This document shows, in pieces, positions 42,913-52,152 of a stretch of 64,000 bases of DNA. Position numbers and translations under genes: made by a program. This stretch comes from Streptomyces sp. SCL15-4 (lineage in GTDB: Bacteria > Actinomycetota > Actinomycetes > Streptomycetales > Streptomycetaceae), in NCBI RefSeq assembly GCF_033366695.1, contig NZ_JAOBTQ010000001.1, positions 5,952,001 to 6,016,000 on the forward strand, written 5' to 3'. The first letter of the stretch is position 1. Each line of letters starts with the position of its first letter. The notes under the pieces were generated by a model. It saw nothing but the letters and a program-made list of their open reading frames with translations, ran no database searches and was not told the origin of the DNA.

Positions 42913-43662
42913 TCAGCGAAGGGGCGCTTCCGGGTACCCGTCCAGGCCCGCCAGCAGCCGTGTCACCAACTCCCACCGGTCTCCGGCGTGGTCGCGGAAC
43001 CACAGGCCCAGGATGTGATCGGCGTCCGGGAGATCGAGGCGGGAGAACCGCGCGCGCTCCGACAGCGCCCGCTGTACGGCCTCCGTGACCACCCGCGGGA
43101 CGACCGTGTCGTTGCCCGGCACCGCCAGCACCGCCCGGCCCGTGTACGAACGGAACACCTCCAGGGCGCGGGAGTCCCGCCAGCCGTCCGGCGTGCGGAT
43201 CAGCTCCGAGAAGCGGCCGTCGCCGTGGCCGAACGGCACGTCCCAGGCGTTTGGCGCGTAGACGGCGGGCGCGCACAGACCCACGGCCGCGACCCGGCGC
43301 CCGTAGTGCTCCATGAGGTCCGCGACCGTCTGCCCGCTCATGCTGAAACCGATCACGATCAGCGGGTCGCCCGCCGGCGCGTGCGCGTCGAGCACCGCCA
43401 CCGCCTGCTCGTACCGGCGGCGCAGGCTCAGCTCCGCGAGCGCGCCGGTGCTGTCGCCGTGCCCGGAGAAGTCGAAGGCGAGGGCGCGGCAGCCCTGGCC
43501 GGCGAAGTCGGCGAGGAACGGCAGCAGCCGTTCCTTGCTGCCGTTGCCCGCGCCGTGCAGCAGGACCGCCGTGGCCCGTCCGGCCGGACCGGCGACCGCC
43601 CCGCTGAGCCGTTCACCGTCGTACGCGTAAGCGAAAGTGGGGAGTTGGTCCATGCGGGCCAT
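42913..43662 (-). CDS. Alpha/beta hydrolase
   Basis: 249 residues. LLHGAGNGSKE holds the oxyanion region, AFDFSGHGDS is the strand-4 motif, and the nucleophile elbow reads GFSMSGQ, so the nucleophile is Ser (G-x-S-x-S-G variant). The Asp and His are expected in VPGNDTVVPR and LPDADHILGL. Likely a cytoplasmic serine esterase/peptidase; substrate unknown. Two in-frame ATG codons (43662 and 43653) are equally possible starts. Confidence 0.85.
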   Translation of the reverse strand: MARMDQLPTFAYAYDGERLSGAVAGPAGRATAVLLHGAGNGSKERLLPFLADFAGQGCRALAFDFSGHGDSTGALAELSLRRRYEQAVAVLDAHAPAGDPLIVIGFSMSGQTVADLMEHYGRRVAAVGLCAPAVYAPNAWDVPFGHGDGRFSELIRTPDGWRDSRALEVFRSYTGRAVLAVPGNDTVVPRVVTEAVQRALSERARFSRLDLPDADHILGLWFRDHAGDRWELVTRLLAGLDGYPEAPLR

Positions 43663-43825
43663 TTACTCACGGCGCCCTTCCGCGCCCGCGGGAGCCCCTC
43701 GGCGACCACCGCGGGGCGCGTGGAAAACGGGATGCGCCGGTGATCGTGCCCTCCCTAGGCTGTACGTACGGAGACGAACCAGACACGCTCCGCATCCCCT
43801 GCCGACTCACCCACGGAGGTCCGTC

Positions 43826-44098
43826 ATGCGTGGCATTCTCGCGACCGGGACCGTCGTCCTGGTGATCCTCGGAATCGGAGACCATCTCTGGTGGCTCGCC
43901 GCCGTGGCGCTGCTGTACCTGTACGCGACGCACGGACGCGGCTCTCCGGGCGCGGCCCCGCCCGCGCCCGGCCCCGGTACGCCCGACAGCTACCGGGCGT
44001 ACCGGGAGGGCCGGGACCGCCAGGCCCGCTGGGAGCGGCGCTACCGCCGGGAGCGGCCCTTCGAGGCCCGCCGGCAGGAGCGGGAGAAGGCGCGGTGA
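43826..44098 (+). CDS. Small single-pass membrane protein
   Basis: 90 residues. Hydrophobic N-terminal half (about residues 4-35, LATGTVVLVILGIGD and WLAAVALLYLYA) forming one or two helices, then a Pro-rich linker and a highly basic, Arg/Glu-rich C-terminal tail probably in the cytoplasm. Ribosome site GGAGG is 7 bases before the ATG. Function unknown. Confidence 0.72.
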   Translation: MRGILATGTVVLVILGIGDHLWWLAAVALLYLYATHGRGSPGAAPPAPGPGTPDSYRAYREGRDRQARWERRYRRERPFEARRQEREKAR

Positions 44099-44117
44099 GC
44101 GGGGCCGCCGCCGGCCG

Positions 44118-44702
44118 TCACAGGCCGGGGGCGGCCCACACCGGGAACCAGCGGCCCAGGTCCGGCTCGACGGGCAGATCACCGTCGAGGGCCGCCTTCA
44201 GCCGCAGCTCCAGCGCGGTGTCCCGCCGCTCGGCGGCACCGGGCAGCGGGGCGAACGGATAGAAGGTGCCGCGCTTGTAGAGGTACACGAGCGCCAGCCG
44301 CCGCCCGGAGCCGTCCGTGAAGGAGACCAGCGAGCACAGCAGCTGCGGTCCGAAGCCGGCCGCCTCCAGCGAGCCGTTCACCGCGTGCAGGTCGGCCACG
44401 AGCTGCGGCAGCTGATCGGGGGAGCGGCGGGAGACCAGCCAGGAGTAGCCGTAGGCGTCCCGCAGCGGTTCCACCGGCGGGCCGGTGCGGTCGCTGTCCG
44501 CGTCCAGCAGTGCCCGTACCTCCGCGCAGAGCCGCTCGAAGGCCGCGCCCTCCACGGTGGCGAAGCATACCGCTCCGCTTCCCGTCGGCCCGAAACCGGC
44601 CGCCGCCTCCAGCGTCACCGCCGCCGACGGCAGCGCGAACAGCCGGTCGAGATCGGGCGCGACCGGCCGGGAGCGGCCCAGCAGAACGTCCAGCAACCGC
44701 AC
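44118..44702 (-). CDS. pspAB: PspA-associated protein PspAB
   Basis: 194 residues. VRLLDVLLGRSRPVAPDLDRLFALPSAAV is the family N-terminus (quoted in two parts it covers residues 1-29), followed by YGYSWLVSRRSP and LVYLYKRGTFYPFAPLP. PspAB-like proteins accompany HtpX and PspA-type envelope stress genes in actinobacteria. GTG at 44702 is chosen because GGGAGGGGG lies just upstream and it matches the usual start; the frame remains open through the upstream repeat region as far as htpX, so an N-terminal extension cannot be excluded. Confidence 0.83.
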   Translation of the reverse strand: MRLLDVLLGRSRPVAPDLDRLFALPSAAVTLEAAAGFGPTGSGAVCFATVEGAAFERLCAEVRALLDADSDRTGPPVEPLRDAYGYSWLVSRRSPDQLPQLVADLHAVNGSLEAAGFGPQLLCSLVSFTDGSGRRLALVYLYKRGTFYPFAPLPGAAERRDTALELRLKAALDGDLPVEPDLGRWFPVWAAPGL

Positions 44703-44704
44703 GC

Positions 44705-45592
44705 TCAGCCCCCTCCCACCCACCACCCACACCGACCCGGACCGGCTTCCCGCGTCCGGCGGGCCTGCCGTGTCCGGTCGGTTTCCCGCGTCCGGTGGGC
44801 CTGCCGTGTCCGGTCGGTTTCCCGCGTCCGGTGGGCCTGCCGTGTCCGGTCGGTTTCCCGCGTCCGGTGGGCCTGCTGTGTCCGGTCGGTTTCCCGCGTT
44901 CGGTGGGCCTGCTGTGTCCGGTCGGCCTGCCGCATCCGAGTGACCTGCTGTGTCCGGCCGGCGGCCCCTGTCGGGTGAGCGGCCCGTGTCCACTCGGCTT
45001 TCCGCGCCGGGGCGACCTCCCGCGTCCGGTGGGCCTGCCGTGTCCGGCCGACGGCCGTCGGGTTGGCGGCTCGTGTCCAGTCGGCCTTCCGCGTCTGGTC
45101 TGCCTTCCGCGTCCGGTTGGCGGCCGGCGTCGGGTCGACCTGGGTCCGGTCGGCGGCTTGTGTTCGCTCGTCCTTCCGCGTCCGGTCGGCCTGCCGCATC
45201 CGAGTGACCTGCCGTGTCCGGCCGGCGGCCCCTGTCGGGTGAGCGGCCCGTGTCCACTCGGCCTTCCGCGCCGGGGCGACCTCCCGCGTCCGGTCGGCCT
45301 GCCGCGTCCGGCGGCCCTGCCGTGTCCGGTGGGCCTGCCGCATCCGAGTGACCTGCCGTGTCCGGCCGGCGGCCCCTGTCGGGTGAGCGGCCCGTGTCCA
45401 GTCGGCCTTCCGCGCCGGGGCGACCTCCCGCGTCCGGTCGGCCTCCCCTGTCCGGTCCGCCTCCCGTGTCCGGCCGGCGGCCCGCGTCAGGCCGGCCGGA
45501 CCCGTCTGTTCGGCCTCGGCCCGCCAGCGGGTTCCGCCTGGCCGGGTCTCGTTCGTCCGGTCGGCTTCCGCCCGTGGTCGGCTCGTTCTCAT
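44705..45592 (-). CDS. Possible 295-residue repeat protein encoded by the minisatellite
   Basis: An open frame starting with ATG 4 bases after the htpX stop (AGGCGGG 8 bases upstream) and ending with TGA 2 bases before the pspAB GTG, so the spacing fits an operon gene. The product is highly hydrophilic with Arg/Thr/Ala repeats such as RTRQAHRTRETD. However, the region is a DNA repeat open in several frames, so expression is uncertain and the frame may be passive. Confidence 0.35.
   Translation of the reverse strand: MRTSRPRAEADRTNETRPGGTRWRAEAEQTGPAGLTRAAGRTREADRTGEADRTREVAPARKADWTRAAHPTGAAGRTRQVTRMRQAHRTRQGRRTRQADRTREVAPARKAEWTRAAHPTGAAGRTRQVTRMRQADRTRKDERTQAADRTQVDPTPAANRTRKADQTRKADWTRAANPTAVGRTRQAHRTREVAPARKAEWTRAAHPTGAAGRTQQVTRMRQADRTQQAHRTRETDRTQQAHRTRETDRTRQAHRTRETDRTRQAHRTRETDRTRQARRTREAGPGRCGWWVGGG
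44740..45560. repeat. Minisatellite with 12-bp periodicity between htpX and pspAB
   Basis: About 0.8 kb of degenerate tandem repeats. At 44745-44920 a 36-bp unit (GCGTCCGGTGGGCCTGCC then GTGTCCGGTCGGTTTCCC) is repeated nearly perfectly about five times. Further left-to-right, a longer unit starting CCTGCCGCATCCGAG recurs at 44926, 45190 and 45334, distances of 264 and 144 bases, all multiples of 12. It fills the htpX-pspAB gap and keeps several frames open on both strands. Confidence 0.9.
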
Positions 45593-45595
45593 CGG

Positions 45596-46516
45596 TCAGC
45601 CCGCCTTGCCCGGGGCGGCCGTCTCGCCCAGCTCCACCGAGATGCGGCCCAGCTGATCCAGCCGCTGCCGCAGGGTGGGGTGGGTGGAGAAGAAGCGCTC
45701 GATGCCGGGCTCCCGGCCGGTCGCCGGGGTGAAGTAGAACGCGTTGAACGCCTGCGCCGTCCGCAGGTCCTTCGTCGGGATCCGCGCGATCTCGCCGGAG
45801 ACCTTGGTGAGCGCCGCCGCCAGCGCCGAGGGCCGGCCGGTCAGCAGTGCCGCCGCGCGGTCGGCCGCCAGCTCGCGGTACCGGGACAGCGCCCGGATCA
45901 GCACGAAGCTGATCGCGTACACGGCCGCCGAGACGCCGATGACGGCGGCGAGGACGACGGCCGTGTTCTGGTCCCGTCGGCCCCCGCCGAAGATCTGCGA
46001 GTAGAGGGCGAACCGGACGACCAGGCCCGCGACCACGCCGAGGAAGGACGCCACCGTGATCACGGCGACGTCCTTGTGCGCGACGTGCGACAGCTCGTGC
46101 GCGAGCACGCCCTCCAGCTCGGCGGGCTCCAGCCGGCGGAGCAGTCCCGTGGTCACGCAGACCACGGCGTGATCCGGACCGCGCCCGGTCGCGAACGCGT
46201 TCGGCATGTCCATCCCGGACACCGCGACCACGGGCCTCGGCAGGTCCGCGATCGCGCACAGCCGGTCGACGACGGCGTGCAGCTCGGGATACTCCTCGCG
46301 GGTCACGGGCCGGCCGCGCATCGCGAACAGCGCGATCCGGTCGGAGAACCAGAACTGGGCCACGAACAGCGCCCCGACCAGGACGGCGACCAGCACCCAG
46401 GACCTCAGCAGCACGATCAGCGCCGCGACGAAGCCCACGTACAGCAGACCGAGCAGGAACAGCGTCAGGCCCATGCGCACGGTCAGCCGCCGATCACTTC
46501 GGAACCGGCTCCGCAT
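45596..46516 (-). CDS. htpX: HtpX-family membrane zinc metalloprotease
   Basis: 306 residues. Two N-terminal helices (about 15-60), the zinc motif LAHELSHVAHKD (H-E-x-x-H), two further helices, and RYRELAADRAA with the third zinc ligand Glu. HtpX degrades misfolded membrane proteins under envelope stress. It is preceded by a small membrane protein gene (75-base gap) and followed by the repeat region and pspAB. ATG at 46516 fits the family start MRSRFRSDRRL. Confidence 0.94.
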   Translation of the reverse strand: MRSRFRSDRRLTVRMGLTLFLLGLLYVGFVAALIVLLRSWVLVAVLVGALFVAQFWFSDRIALFAMRGRPVTREEYPELHAVVDRLCAIADLPRPVVAVSGMDMPNAFATGRGPDHAVVCVTTGLLRRLEPAELEGVLAHELSHVAHKDVAVITVASFLGVVAGLVVRFALYSQIFGGGRRDQNTAVVLAAVIGVSAAVYAISFVLIRALSRYRELAADRAAALLTGRPSALAAALTKVSGEIARIPTKDLRTAQAFNAFYFTPATGREPGIERFFSTHPTLRQRLDQLGRISVELGETAAPGKAG

Positions 46517-46591
46517 CTCGCCTCACCCCGCAGTCAGGCACTCGCCCCGCCTGTCCAGTGTGCACCCGCCGCTGCCCGGTGGGCAGAGGGA

Positions 46592-46849
46592 TCAGTAGGG
46601 GGAGCGCACCTGCGCGTACCCCAGCAGCACGATCACCGCGGCCACGCAGCCGAGCACCACGGCCGTCGACACCCACGACGACCGGCGCGGGCCCACCGGG
46701 TCCGGGTCCGCCCGGAAGGGCGCCGGCTCCGGCGGGTTCTCCTTCCAGCGGGCCGCGAGCATCCGGGCCCGGGCGGAGGGCTCCTTGTGCTCGGCCGAGT
46801 TCGCCCACGCGTGATCGAACTCGTGCTCCCAGTCGTCCTGTTCCGCCAT
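46592..46849 (-). CDS. Small conserved membrane protein
   Basis: 85 residues: acidic hydrophilic N-terminus (MAEQDDWEHEFDHAWANSAE), a region with PEPAPFRADPDPVGPRR, and a single C-terminal membrane helix (about 58-80) leaving a tail-anchored topology. It lies downstream of glnA across the terminator and upstream of htpX, so it may belong to the htpX stress operon. Function unknown. Confidence 0.78.
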   Translation of the reverse strand: MAEQDDWEHEFDHAWANSAEHKEPSARARMLAARWKENPPEPAPFRADPDPVGPRRSSWVSTAVVLGCVAAVIVLLGYAQVRSPY

Positions 46850-46944
46850 CCCCGTACAACCTCTCTCGTCCGACACTCCGGAGGCATGATCCTCCGACAA
46901 TAGGAAGTCTGGGAAGCCGGAAAGGTTGCACAGTCCGCGCAAGG

Positions 46945-46983
46945 CCGAGGCCCCGGCGCTCGCGGGGAGCGCCGGGGCCTCGG
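46945..46983 (-). terminator. Strong terminator of glnA
   Basis: CCGAGGCCCCGGCGCTC pairs perfectly with GAGCGCCGGGGCCTCGG (17 bp, 5-base loop), 18 bases after the glnA stop. It is the most stable hairpin noticed in the window. Confidence 0.85.
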
Positions 46984-47001
46984 CTGTGGTGCGCGGGTCG
47001 A

Positions 47002-48411
47002 TCACACGTCGAAGTAGAGCTCGAACTCGTGCGGGTGCGGGCGGAGCTGGAGGGGAGCGATCTCGTTGGTGCGCTTGAAGTCGATCCACGTCTCGATCAG
47101 GTCGGACGTGAACACGTCGCCCTGGAGGAGGAACTCGTGGTCGGCCTCCAGCGCGTCGAGGACGGCGTTCAGCGAGGTCGGGACCTGGGCGACGTTCGCG
47201 TGCTCCTCGGGAGCCAGCTCGTACAGGTCCTTGTCGATCGGCTCGGCCGGCTCGATCTTGTTCTTGATGCCGTCCAGGCCCGCGAGGAGCAGGGCCGAGA
47301 AGGCGAGGTAGGGGTTGCCGGAGGAGTCGGGCGCGCGGAACTCGACGCGCTTGGCCTTCGGGTTGGAGCCCGTGATCGGGATACGCATCGCGGCCGAGCG
47401 GTTGCGCTGCGAGTACACCAGGTTGATCGGCGCCTCGAAGCCCGGCACCAGACGGTGGTACGAGTTCACCGTCGGGTTGGTGAAGGCCAGCAGCGACGGA
47501 GCGTGCTTGAGGATGCCGCCGATGTAGTAGCGGGCCATGTCCGACAGGCCCGCGTAGCCCGCCTCGTCGTAGAACAGCGGGTCGCCGTTGCTCCACAGCG
47601 ACTGGTGCACGTGCATGCCCGAGCCGTTGTCACCGAAGATCGGCTTCGGCATGAAGGTCGCGGTCTTGCCGTTGCGCCACGCCACGTTCTTCACGATGTA
47701 CTTGAAGAGCTGGAGGTCGTCGGCGGCGGCCAGCAGCGTGTTGAACTTGTAGTTGATCTCCGCCTGGCCGGCGGTGCCCACCTCGTGGTGCTGGCGCTCG
47801 ACCTTCAGGCCCTGCTTGTCCAGCTCCAGGGAGATCTCGGCGCGCAGGTCGGCGAAGTGGTCGACCGGCGGGACCGGGAAGTAACCGCCCTTGTAGCGGA
47901 CCTTGTAACCGCGGTTGTTCTCCAGCGCGCCCGTGTTCCAGGCGCCGGCCTCGGAGTCGATGTGGTAGAAGGACTCGTTCGCCGAGGTGGCGAAGCGCAC
48001 GCTGTCGAAGACGTAGAACTCGGCCTCGGGGCCGAAGTACGCGGTGTCGGCGATGCCCGTCGACGCCAGGTACGCCTCCGCCTTCTTCGCCACGTTGCGC
48101 GGGTCACGGGAGTACTGCTCGCCCGTGATCGGGTCGTGGATGAAGAAGTTGATGTTGAGGGTCTTGTCCCGGCGGAACGGGTCGACACGGGCCGTGGACA
48201 GATCGGCACGCAGAGCCATGTCGGACTCGTGGATGGCCTGGAAACCGCGGATCGACGATCCGTCGAAGGCCAGCTCCTCGTCCGGGTCGAACGCCTCAAC
48301 GGGCACCGTGAAGTGCTGCATGACGCCCGGCAGGTCGCAGAAGCGGACGTCGACGAACTTGACGTCCTCGTCCGCGATGAACTTCTTGGCCTCGTCGGCG
48401 TTCTGGAACAT
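47002..48411 (-). CDS. glnA: Glutamine synthetase type I (main GS)
   Basis: 469 residues, standard dodecameric GSI length. Asp50 (FDGSSIRG), [30 protein letters not shown] and the adenylylation loop [13 protein letters not shown] with Tyr397, the site modified by GlnE (encoded at 16383-19376). It makes glutamine from glutamate, ammonia and ATP. AGGAGG lies 6 bases before the ATG at 48411. A full GlnR box lies about 100 bases upstream and a very strong terminator downstream, so the gene is monocistronic. Confidence 0.97.
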   Translation of the reverse strand: MFQNADEAKKFIADEDVKFVDVRFCDLPGVMQHFTVPVEAFDPDEELAFDGSSIRGFQAIHESDMALRADLSTARVDPFRRDKTLNINFFIHDPITGEQYSRDPRNVAKKAEAYLASTGIADTAYFGPEAEFYVFDSVRFATSANESFYHIDSEAGAWNTGALENNRGYKVRYKGGYFPVPPVDHFADLRAEISLELDKQGLKVERQHHEVGTAGQAEINYKFNTLLAAADDLQLFKYIVKNVAWRNGKTATFMPKPIFGDNGSGMHVHQSLWSNGDPLFYDEAGYAGLSDMARYYIGGILKHAPSLLAFTNPTVNSYHRLVPGFEAPINLVYSQRNRSAAMRIPITGSNPKAKRVEFRAPDSSGNPYLAFSALLLAGLDGIKNKIEPAEPIDKDLYELAPEEHANVAQVPTSLNAVLDALEADHEFLLQGDVFTSDLIETWIDFKRTNEIAPLQLRPHPHEFELYFDV

Positions 48412-48508
48412 CCAGCTCCTCCTACTCCCGACCGTCCTCGCCGGGGTGGTAGATCGTTCGTGCGGCCAGTGCGGTGGCACACGCTGGTCTCGACCCTAGG
48501 GATGGGTG

Positions 48509-48546
48509 ATTTCTCAGGCGTGACCCGTTTGTTTCGCAGAAGTTAA
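48509..48546 (-). promoter_or_regulatory. GlnR box upstream of glnA
   Basis: Minus-strand elements TTAAC, GAAAC, GTCAC and GAAAT, each separated by exactly six bases: the double a/b-site GlnR architecture, with three of four elements close to consensus. It sits 98-135 bases upstream of the glnA start codon and about 76 bases from the divergent RDD gene start. Confidence 0.85.
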
Positions 48547-48621
48547 CCGGCCACATGTCCACCGTAGCCCCCGCACACCCCTGCGCGTAGTGTCCGAAAC
48601 CGGGCGCAGTACCGTGGACGG

Positions 48622-49089
48622 GTGGACAACAGGCAGGCAATCGGATCGTGGCTCTCCGGCCCGCGCGCGGCCATGGAAGAGGCGGGCGCCGACTTCGGCT
48701 ACCGGGGCGAGCAGCTCGGTCTGCCCGAGGACGGGCCGAACTCGATCGCACGGCCCGGACGGCGGCTCGGCGCGCTCGCCGTGGACTGGGCGCTGTGCGT
48801 CCTGATCGCATACGGCCTGATCACGCACGGCAACGGGGCGGTCACGAGCAACTGGGCGCTGGGCGTCTTCTTCGTGCTGAGCGCGCTCACCGTCGGCACG
48901 GTCGGCTGCACGCCCGGCAAGCGGCTCTTCGGCATCCGGGTCGTGGCCCTGAGCACCGGCACGGTCAGCCCGGGCCGAGCCCTGCTGCGCACGGCCCTGC
49001 TGTGCCTCGCGATCCCCGCGCTGGTCTGGGACCGCGACGGCCGCGGCCTGCACGACCGCCTCGCCCGGACGGTCGAAGTCCGCATCTGA
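48622..49089 (+). CDS. RDD-family membrane protein
   Basis: 155 residues. IARPGRRLGALAVDWAL holds the RDD motif variant near residue 50, followed by three hydrophobic segments (about 52-72, 78-95, 115-130), with TPGKRLFGIRVV and HDRLARTVEV as the other signatures. RDD proteins are small membrane proteins, some linked to ion or solute movement; function unknown here. GTG start at 48622. It is divergent from glnA across the GlnR-box region. Confidence 0.83.
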   Translation: MDNRQAIGSWLSGPRAAMEEAGADFGYRGEQLGLPEDGPNSIARPGRRLGALAVDWALCVLIAYGLITHGNGAVTSNWALGVFFVLSALTVGTVGCTPGKRLFGIRVVALSTGTVSPGRALLRTALLCLAIPALVWDRDGRGLHDRLARTVEVRI

Positions 49090-49171
49090 CGCGCGTGAGA
49101 CCCGCCCGCGGCCAGGAAGGCCACCCGTGCCACGCGGCGCGGGCGACCTCCGGCGTCCCGTCTTCCATGCC

Positions 49172-50830
49172 TCACCCCCGCCGCAGCACCGCTCTCAGCG
49201 CCCGCCGCAGTTCCGCCTCCGGGTCCCGCGCGGCGCCGGCCGCGCGCCAGGCCACGAATCCGTCCGGGCGGACCAGGACCGCTCCGTCGGCCGTCGTGCC
49301 GTGCAGGGACGCCCAGTCGGTGCCGCCGCCGGGGCCCTCGCCGTCGTAGGCGAGGTCGGCGTCCGGGCCGGTGCCGATGCGGTACGCCCGCAGGCGTACG
49401 CCGTCCGCGTCCGCGACGCGCCGCGCGGCGGACTGCCAGGCCGCGCCGGCGGCCGAGCCGGCGTCGCTGAGGAGGACGAGCGAGCGTTCGTAGAGGTCGA
49501 TCGTGGAGAGCCGCCGGTCCGCCCGGCGCAGCCACAGGTGCGGGGCCCGGCTGCCGGGGTCCGCGGTCAGCCGCACTTCGTCGGGTACGACCGGCTGGGC
49601 CGGGTCGGCGTCCAGGACGGCGCCCGCCGGATAGCGGTAGGCGAGGACCACCGGGAGGATGCCGCTGCGCGGACCGCCGCCGACGCCCGGGGTCGGGGCG
49701 AAACCGGGGTGGCTGTGCTCCACGGAGCGGGCCGAGGCGCGGGCGCTGGTGGCCAGCGCGACCGGCCGGCGCTCGGTGTCGTAGGTCTCCAGCAGGCCGG
49801 GGCCGGCCCAGCCGTCGAGCACGGCGGCCAGCTTCCAGGCCAGGTTGTGCGCGTCCTGGATGCCGGTGTTGGAGCCGAACGCGCCGGTCGGTGACATTTC
49901 GTGGGCCGAGTCCCCGGCGAGCAGCACCCGGCCGGCCGTGTACCGCTCGGCCACCCGTTCCGCCGCGCGCCAGGACGCCTTCCCGGTGATCTCGATGTCC
50001 AGGTCGGGCACCCCGACGGCCAGCCGGATGTGCCGCTGGAGCCGTTCCTCGGTGAACTCCTCCAGCCGCTCGCCGTGCTCCGGGTGCCAGGGCGCGTGGA
50101 AGACCCAGTGCTCCTTGTTGTCGACGGGCAGCAGCGCGCCGTCGGCCTCGGGGTTGGTGAGGTAGCAGCAGATGAAGTGCCGGTCGCCGACGGTCTCGGC
50201 CAGCAGCTTGGACCGGAAGGTGATGCTGACGTTGGCGAACAGGTCGCCGGGTCCGCTCTGCCCGATGCCGAGCCGGTGCCGCACCGGGCTGCGCGGGCCG
50301 TCGCAGGCCACCAGGTAGTCCGCGCGGACCCGGTACAGCTCGTCGCTGTCACGGTCCCGGACGAACGCCGTCACTCCTTCGGGGTCCTGGGAGAAGGACT
50401 CCAGCTCGTGGTGGTAGCGCAGGTCGCCGCCGAGCGCCCGGGCCCCCTTCAGCAGCACCGGCTCCAGGTCGTTCTGGCTGCACAGGCACCAGGTGGTGGG
50501 GCTGAACCTCGCGAGCCCGCCGCCCGGGTCGATGTGCCGGAACAGCCACTCGCCGGCGTCACCCACCAGGGTGGGGGTCTGCAGGATGCCGTGGTTGTCC
50601 GCGAGCAGCGAGGCCGCCGCCTTGATGTCCGGTTCGATGCCGGCCACCCGGAACAGCTCCATCGTGCGCAGGTTGTTGCCGCGGCCACGCGGGTGGATCG
50701 AGGTCCCGGAATGCCGCTCGACGAGCATGTGCGGTACGCCGAGACGGCCCAGGAACAGGGAGAGGGACAGGCCCACCAGGGAGCCGCCCACGACGAGGAC
50801 GGGCACCCGGTGATCGGCTTTCTGCTGCAT
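49172..50830 (-). CDS. FAD-dependent aromatic polyketide hydroxylase (WhiE ORFVIII type)
   Basis: 552 residues. FAD motif VLVVGGSLVGLSLSLFLGR (G-G-x-x-x-G variant), VACDGPRSPVRHRLGI (DG motif) and RVLLAGDSAHEMSPTGAFG (GD motif): a class A flavoprotein monooxygenase of the aromatic-polyketide type. It is divergent from the polyketide operon, exactly as the hydroxylase gene is placed in whiE clusters, and would oxidise the spore pigment polyketide using NAD(P)H and O2. ATG at 50830 has GGAG 7 bases upstream. Confidence 0.88.
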   Translation of the reverse strand: MQQKADHRVPVLVVGGSLVGLSLSLFLGRLGVPHMLVERHSGTSIHPRGRGNNLRTMELFRVAGIEPDIKAAASLLADNHGILQTPTLVGDAGEWLFRHIDPGGGLARFSPTTWCLCSQNDLEPVLLKGARALGGDLRYHHELESFSQDPEGVTAFVRDRDSDELYRVRADYLVACDGPRSPVRHRLGIGQSGPGDLFANVSITFRSKLLAETVGDRHFICCYLTNPEADGALLPVDNKEHWVFHAPWHPEHGERLEEFTEERLQRHIRLAVGVPDLDIEITGKASWRAAERVAERYTAGRVLLAGDSAHEMSPTGAFGSNTGIQDAHNLAWKLAAVLDGWAGPGLLETYDTERRPVALATSARASARSVEHSHPGFAPTPGVGGGPRSGILPVVLAYRYPAGAVLDADPAQPVVPDEVRLTADPGSRAPHLWLRRADRRLSTIDLYERSLVLLSDAGSAAGAAWQSAARRVADADGVRLRAYRIGTGPDADLAYDGEGPGGGTDWASLHGTTADGAVLVRPDGFVAWRAAGAARDPEAELRRALRAVLRRG

Positions 50831-51034
50831 CAGGGCTCCAGAGGCAGGGTTCGGGATGCGGGGGCGCATTGGTGTTTGTGTGCCCTGTGGGACGGCTTTC
50901 GCGTGCGCAATCACCCGCGTGGTTCACGCGAGTCGCGCGACGCGGGGGAAGCGGCACAGGATCAAGAAGCGCTGACGTCGCGTCATTCGGCCGCCGGCGT
51001 CCGCCTCTGCCCCCGTGAAGGAGATGTGCGCAGC
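50831..51034. promoter_or_regulatory. Divergent promoter region of the pigment cluster
   Basis: 204 bases between the hydroxylase and the first polyketide gene. It has no ORF; a small palindrome CGCGT-n5-ACGCG lies at 50916-50930. In S. coelicolor the equivalent divergent promoters are sporulation-specific (one needs sigma F); no promoter consensus can be asserted here by eye. Confidence 0.5.
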
Positions 51035-52117
51035 ATGACCACCTTGTCGGAAAAGCCCTCGGCCCCGTCGACGCGCCAGGTGTCGAAGCGGGTCTCCCAG
51101 TCGGTGTTCGACGGCTCCCGCCTGCGGGTCGTCCTCCTCGTGGACGTCCACGACGGCGCCCAGCAGCAGTTCCTGGAGGCCTACGAACAGCTGTGCAACC
51201 AGGTGGCGCAGGTTCCCGGCCACGTCAGCGACCAGCTGTGCCAGTCCATCGAGAACCCCTCCCAATGGCTCATCACCAGCGAATGGGAGAGCGCCCCGCC
51301 GTTCCTCACCTGGGTCAACAGCGAGGAGCACGTGCGGATGGTGGAGCCGCTGCACAGCTGCGTCCGGGACACCCGGTCGCTGCGTTTCCACGTCGTCCGC
51401 GAGACCGGGGGAGGGGCCGGCGCCTCCGCCGCGCGCCGCCGCCTGCAGTCCTCCCCGCGGATCGGCGACGGCGTGATCCGGCACGCGCTCACCTTCACGG
51501 TCCGGCCCGGCAGCGAGCAGGAGGTGAAGCGGATCCTGGCGGGCTACGCCTCGCCCCGGGCCCGGGTCGACGAGACCACCCGGCTGTGCCGCACCTCCCT
51601 GTTCATGCACGGCAACCGGGTGGTGCGGGCCATCGAGGTGCGCGGCGACCTGCTCGCGGCGCTGCGCCATGTCGCCCGGCAGCCCGAGGTGCGGGCCGTG
51701 GAGGAGGCCATCAACCCCTATCTGGAGCAGGAGCGGGACCTGGACGACCAGGAGTCCGCGCGGGTGTTCTTCACCCGGGCGGCGCTGCCCGCCGTGCACC
51801 ACGTCACCGCGGAGGAGCTGACCGAGGGCGAGCGGCTGGCCCGGTACTACCCGGCCCGGCCGGGCGACGGCATGCGGCTGGCGGAGCTGCTCGCCCAGCA
51901 GGACGAGGCGGCGGCGGACGACCCGGACAGCCCCGTCCTGCGCAGCACGATCTTCCAGCGCGACGACGTCGTGGTGCGGCTGCTCGACGTACGCCCCGGC
52001 CTCGGCGCCCGGGCCGCCTCGCCGGAGCCCGGGCACCCGGCCGCGCTGGAGGCCCTGCTGGACGGCGAGCCCGTCGCCATGGACCTCGTCACCGACCGCC
52101 GTTCGCCCGACGCCTGA
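51035..52117 (+). CDS. SchA/CurD-like (WhiE ORFI) spore pigment protein
   Basis: 360 residues. The N-terminal half (about 27-120) looks like an antibiotic-biosynthesis-monooxygenase/dimeric alpha-beta barrel domain ([35 protein letters not shown]). The C-terminal half is the SchA/CurD-like domain ([33 protein letters not shown]). This two-domain form is restricted to spore pigment clusters. Its exact step is not known. First gene of the seven-gene operon; ATG at 51035. Confidence 0.86.
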   Translation: MTTLSEKPSAPSTRQVSKRVSQSVFDGSRLRVVLLVDVHDGAQQQFLEAYEQLCNQVAQVPGHVSDQLCQSIENPSQWLITSEWESAPPFLTWVNSEEHVRMVEPLHSCVRDTRSLRFHVVRETGGGAGASAARRRLQSSPRIGDGVIRHALTFTVRPGSEQEVKRILAGYASPRARVDETTRLCRTSLFMHGNRVVRAIEVRGDLLAALRHVARQPEVRAVEEAINPYLEQERDLDDQESARVFFTRAALPAVHHVTAEELTEGERLARYYPARPGDGMRLAELLAQQDEAAADDPDSPVLRSTIFQRDDVVVRLLDVRPGLGARAASPEPGHPAALEALLDGEPVAMDLVTDRRSPDA

Positions 52118-52152
52118 CCCCCGCAGGCCGGCCCAACCAACGGAGGAACACC

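Noticed and set aside
44740..45560. CRISPR-like array suspicion
   Set aside because: Units are directly adjacent and degenerate with no unique spacers, and no cas genes are near; it is a minisatellite.
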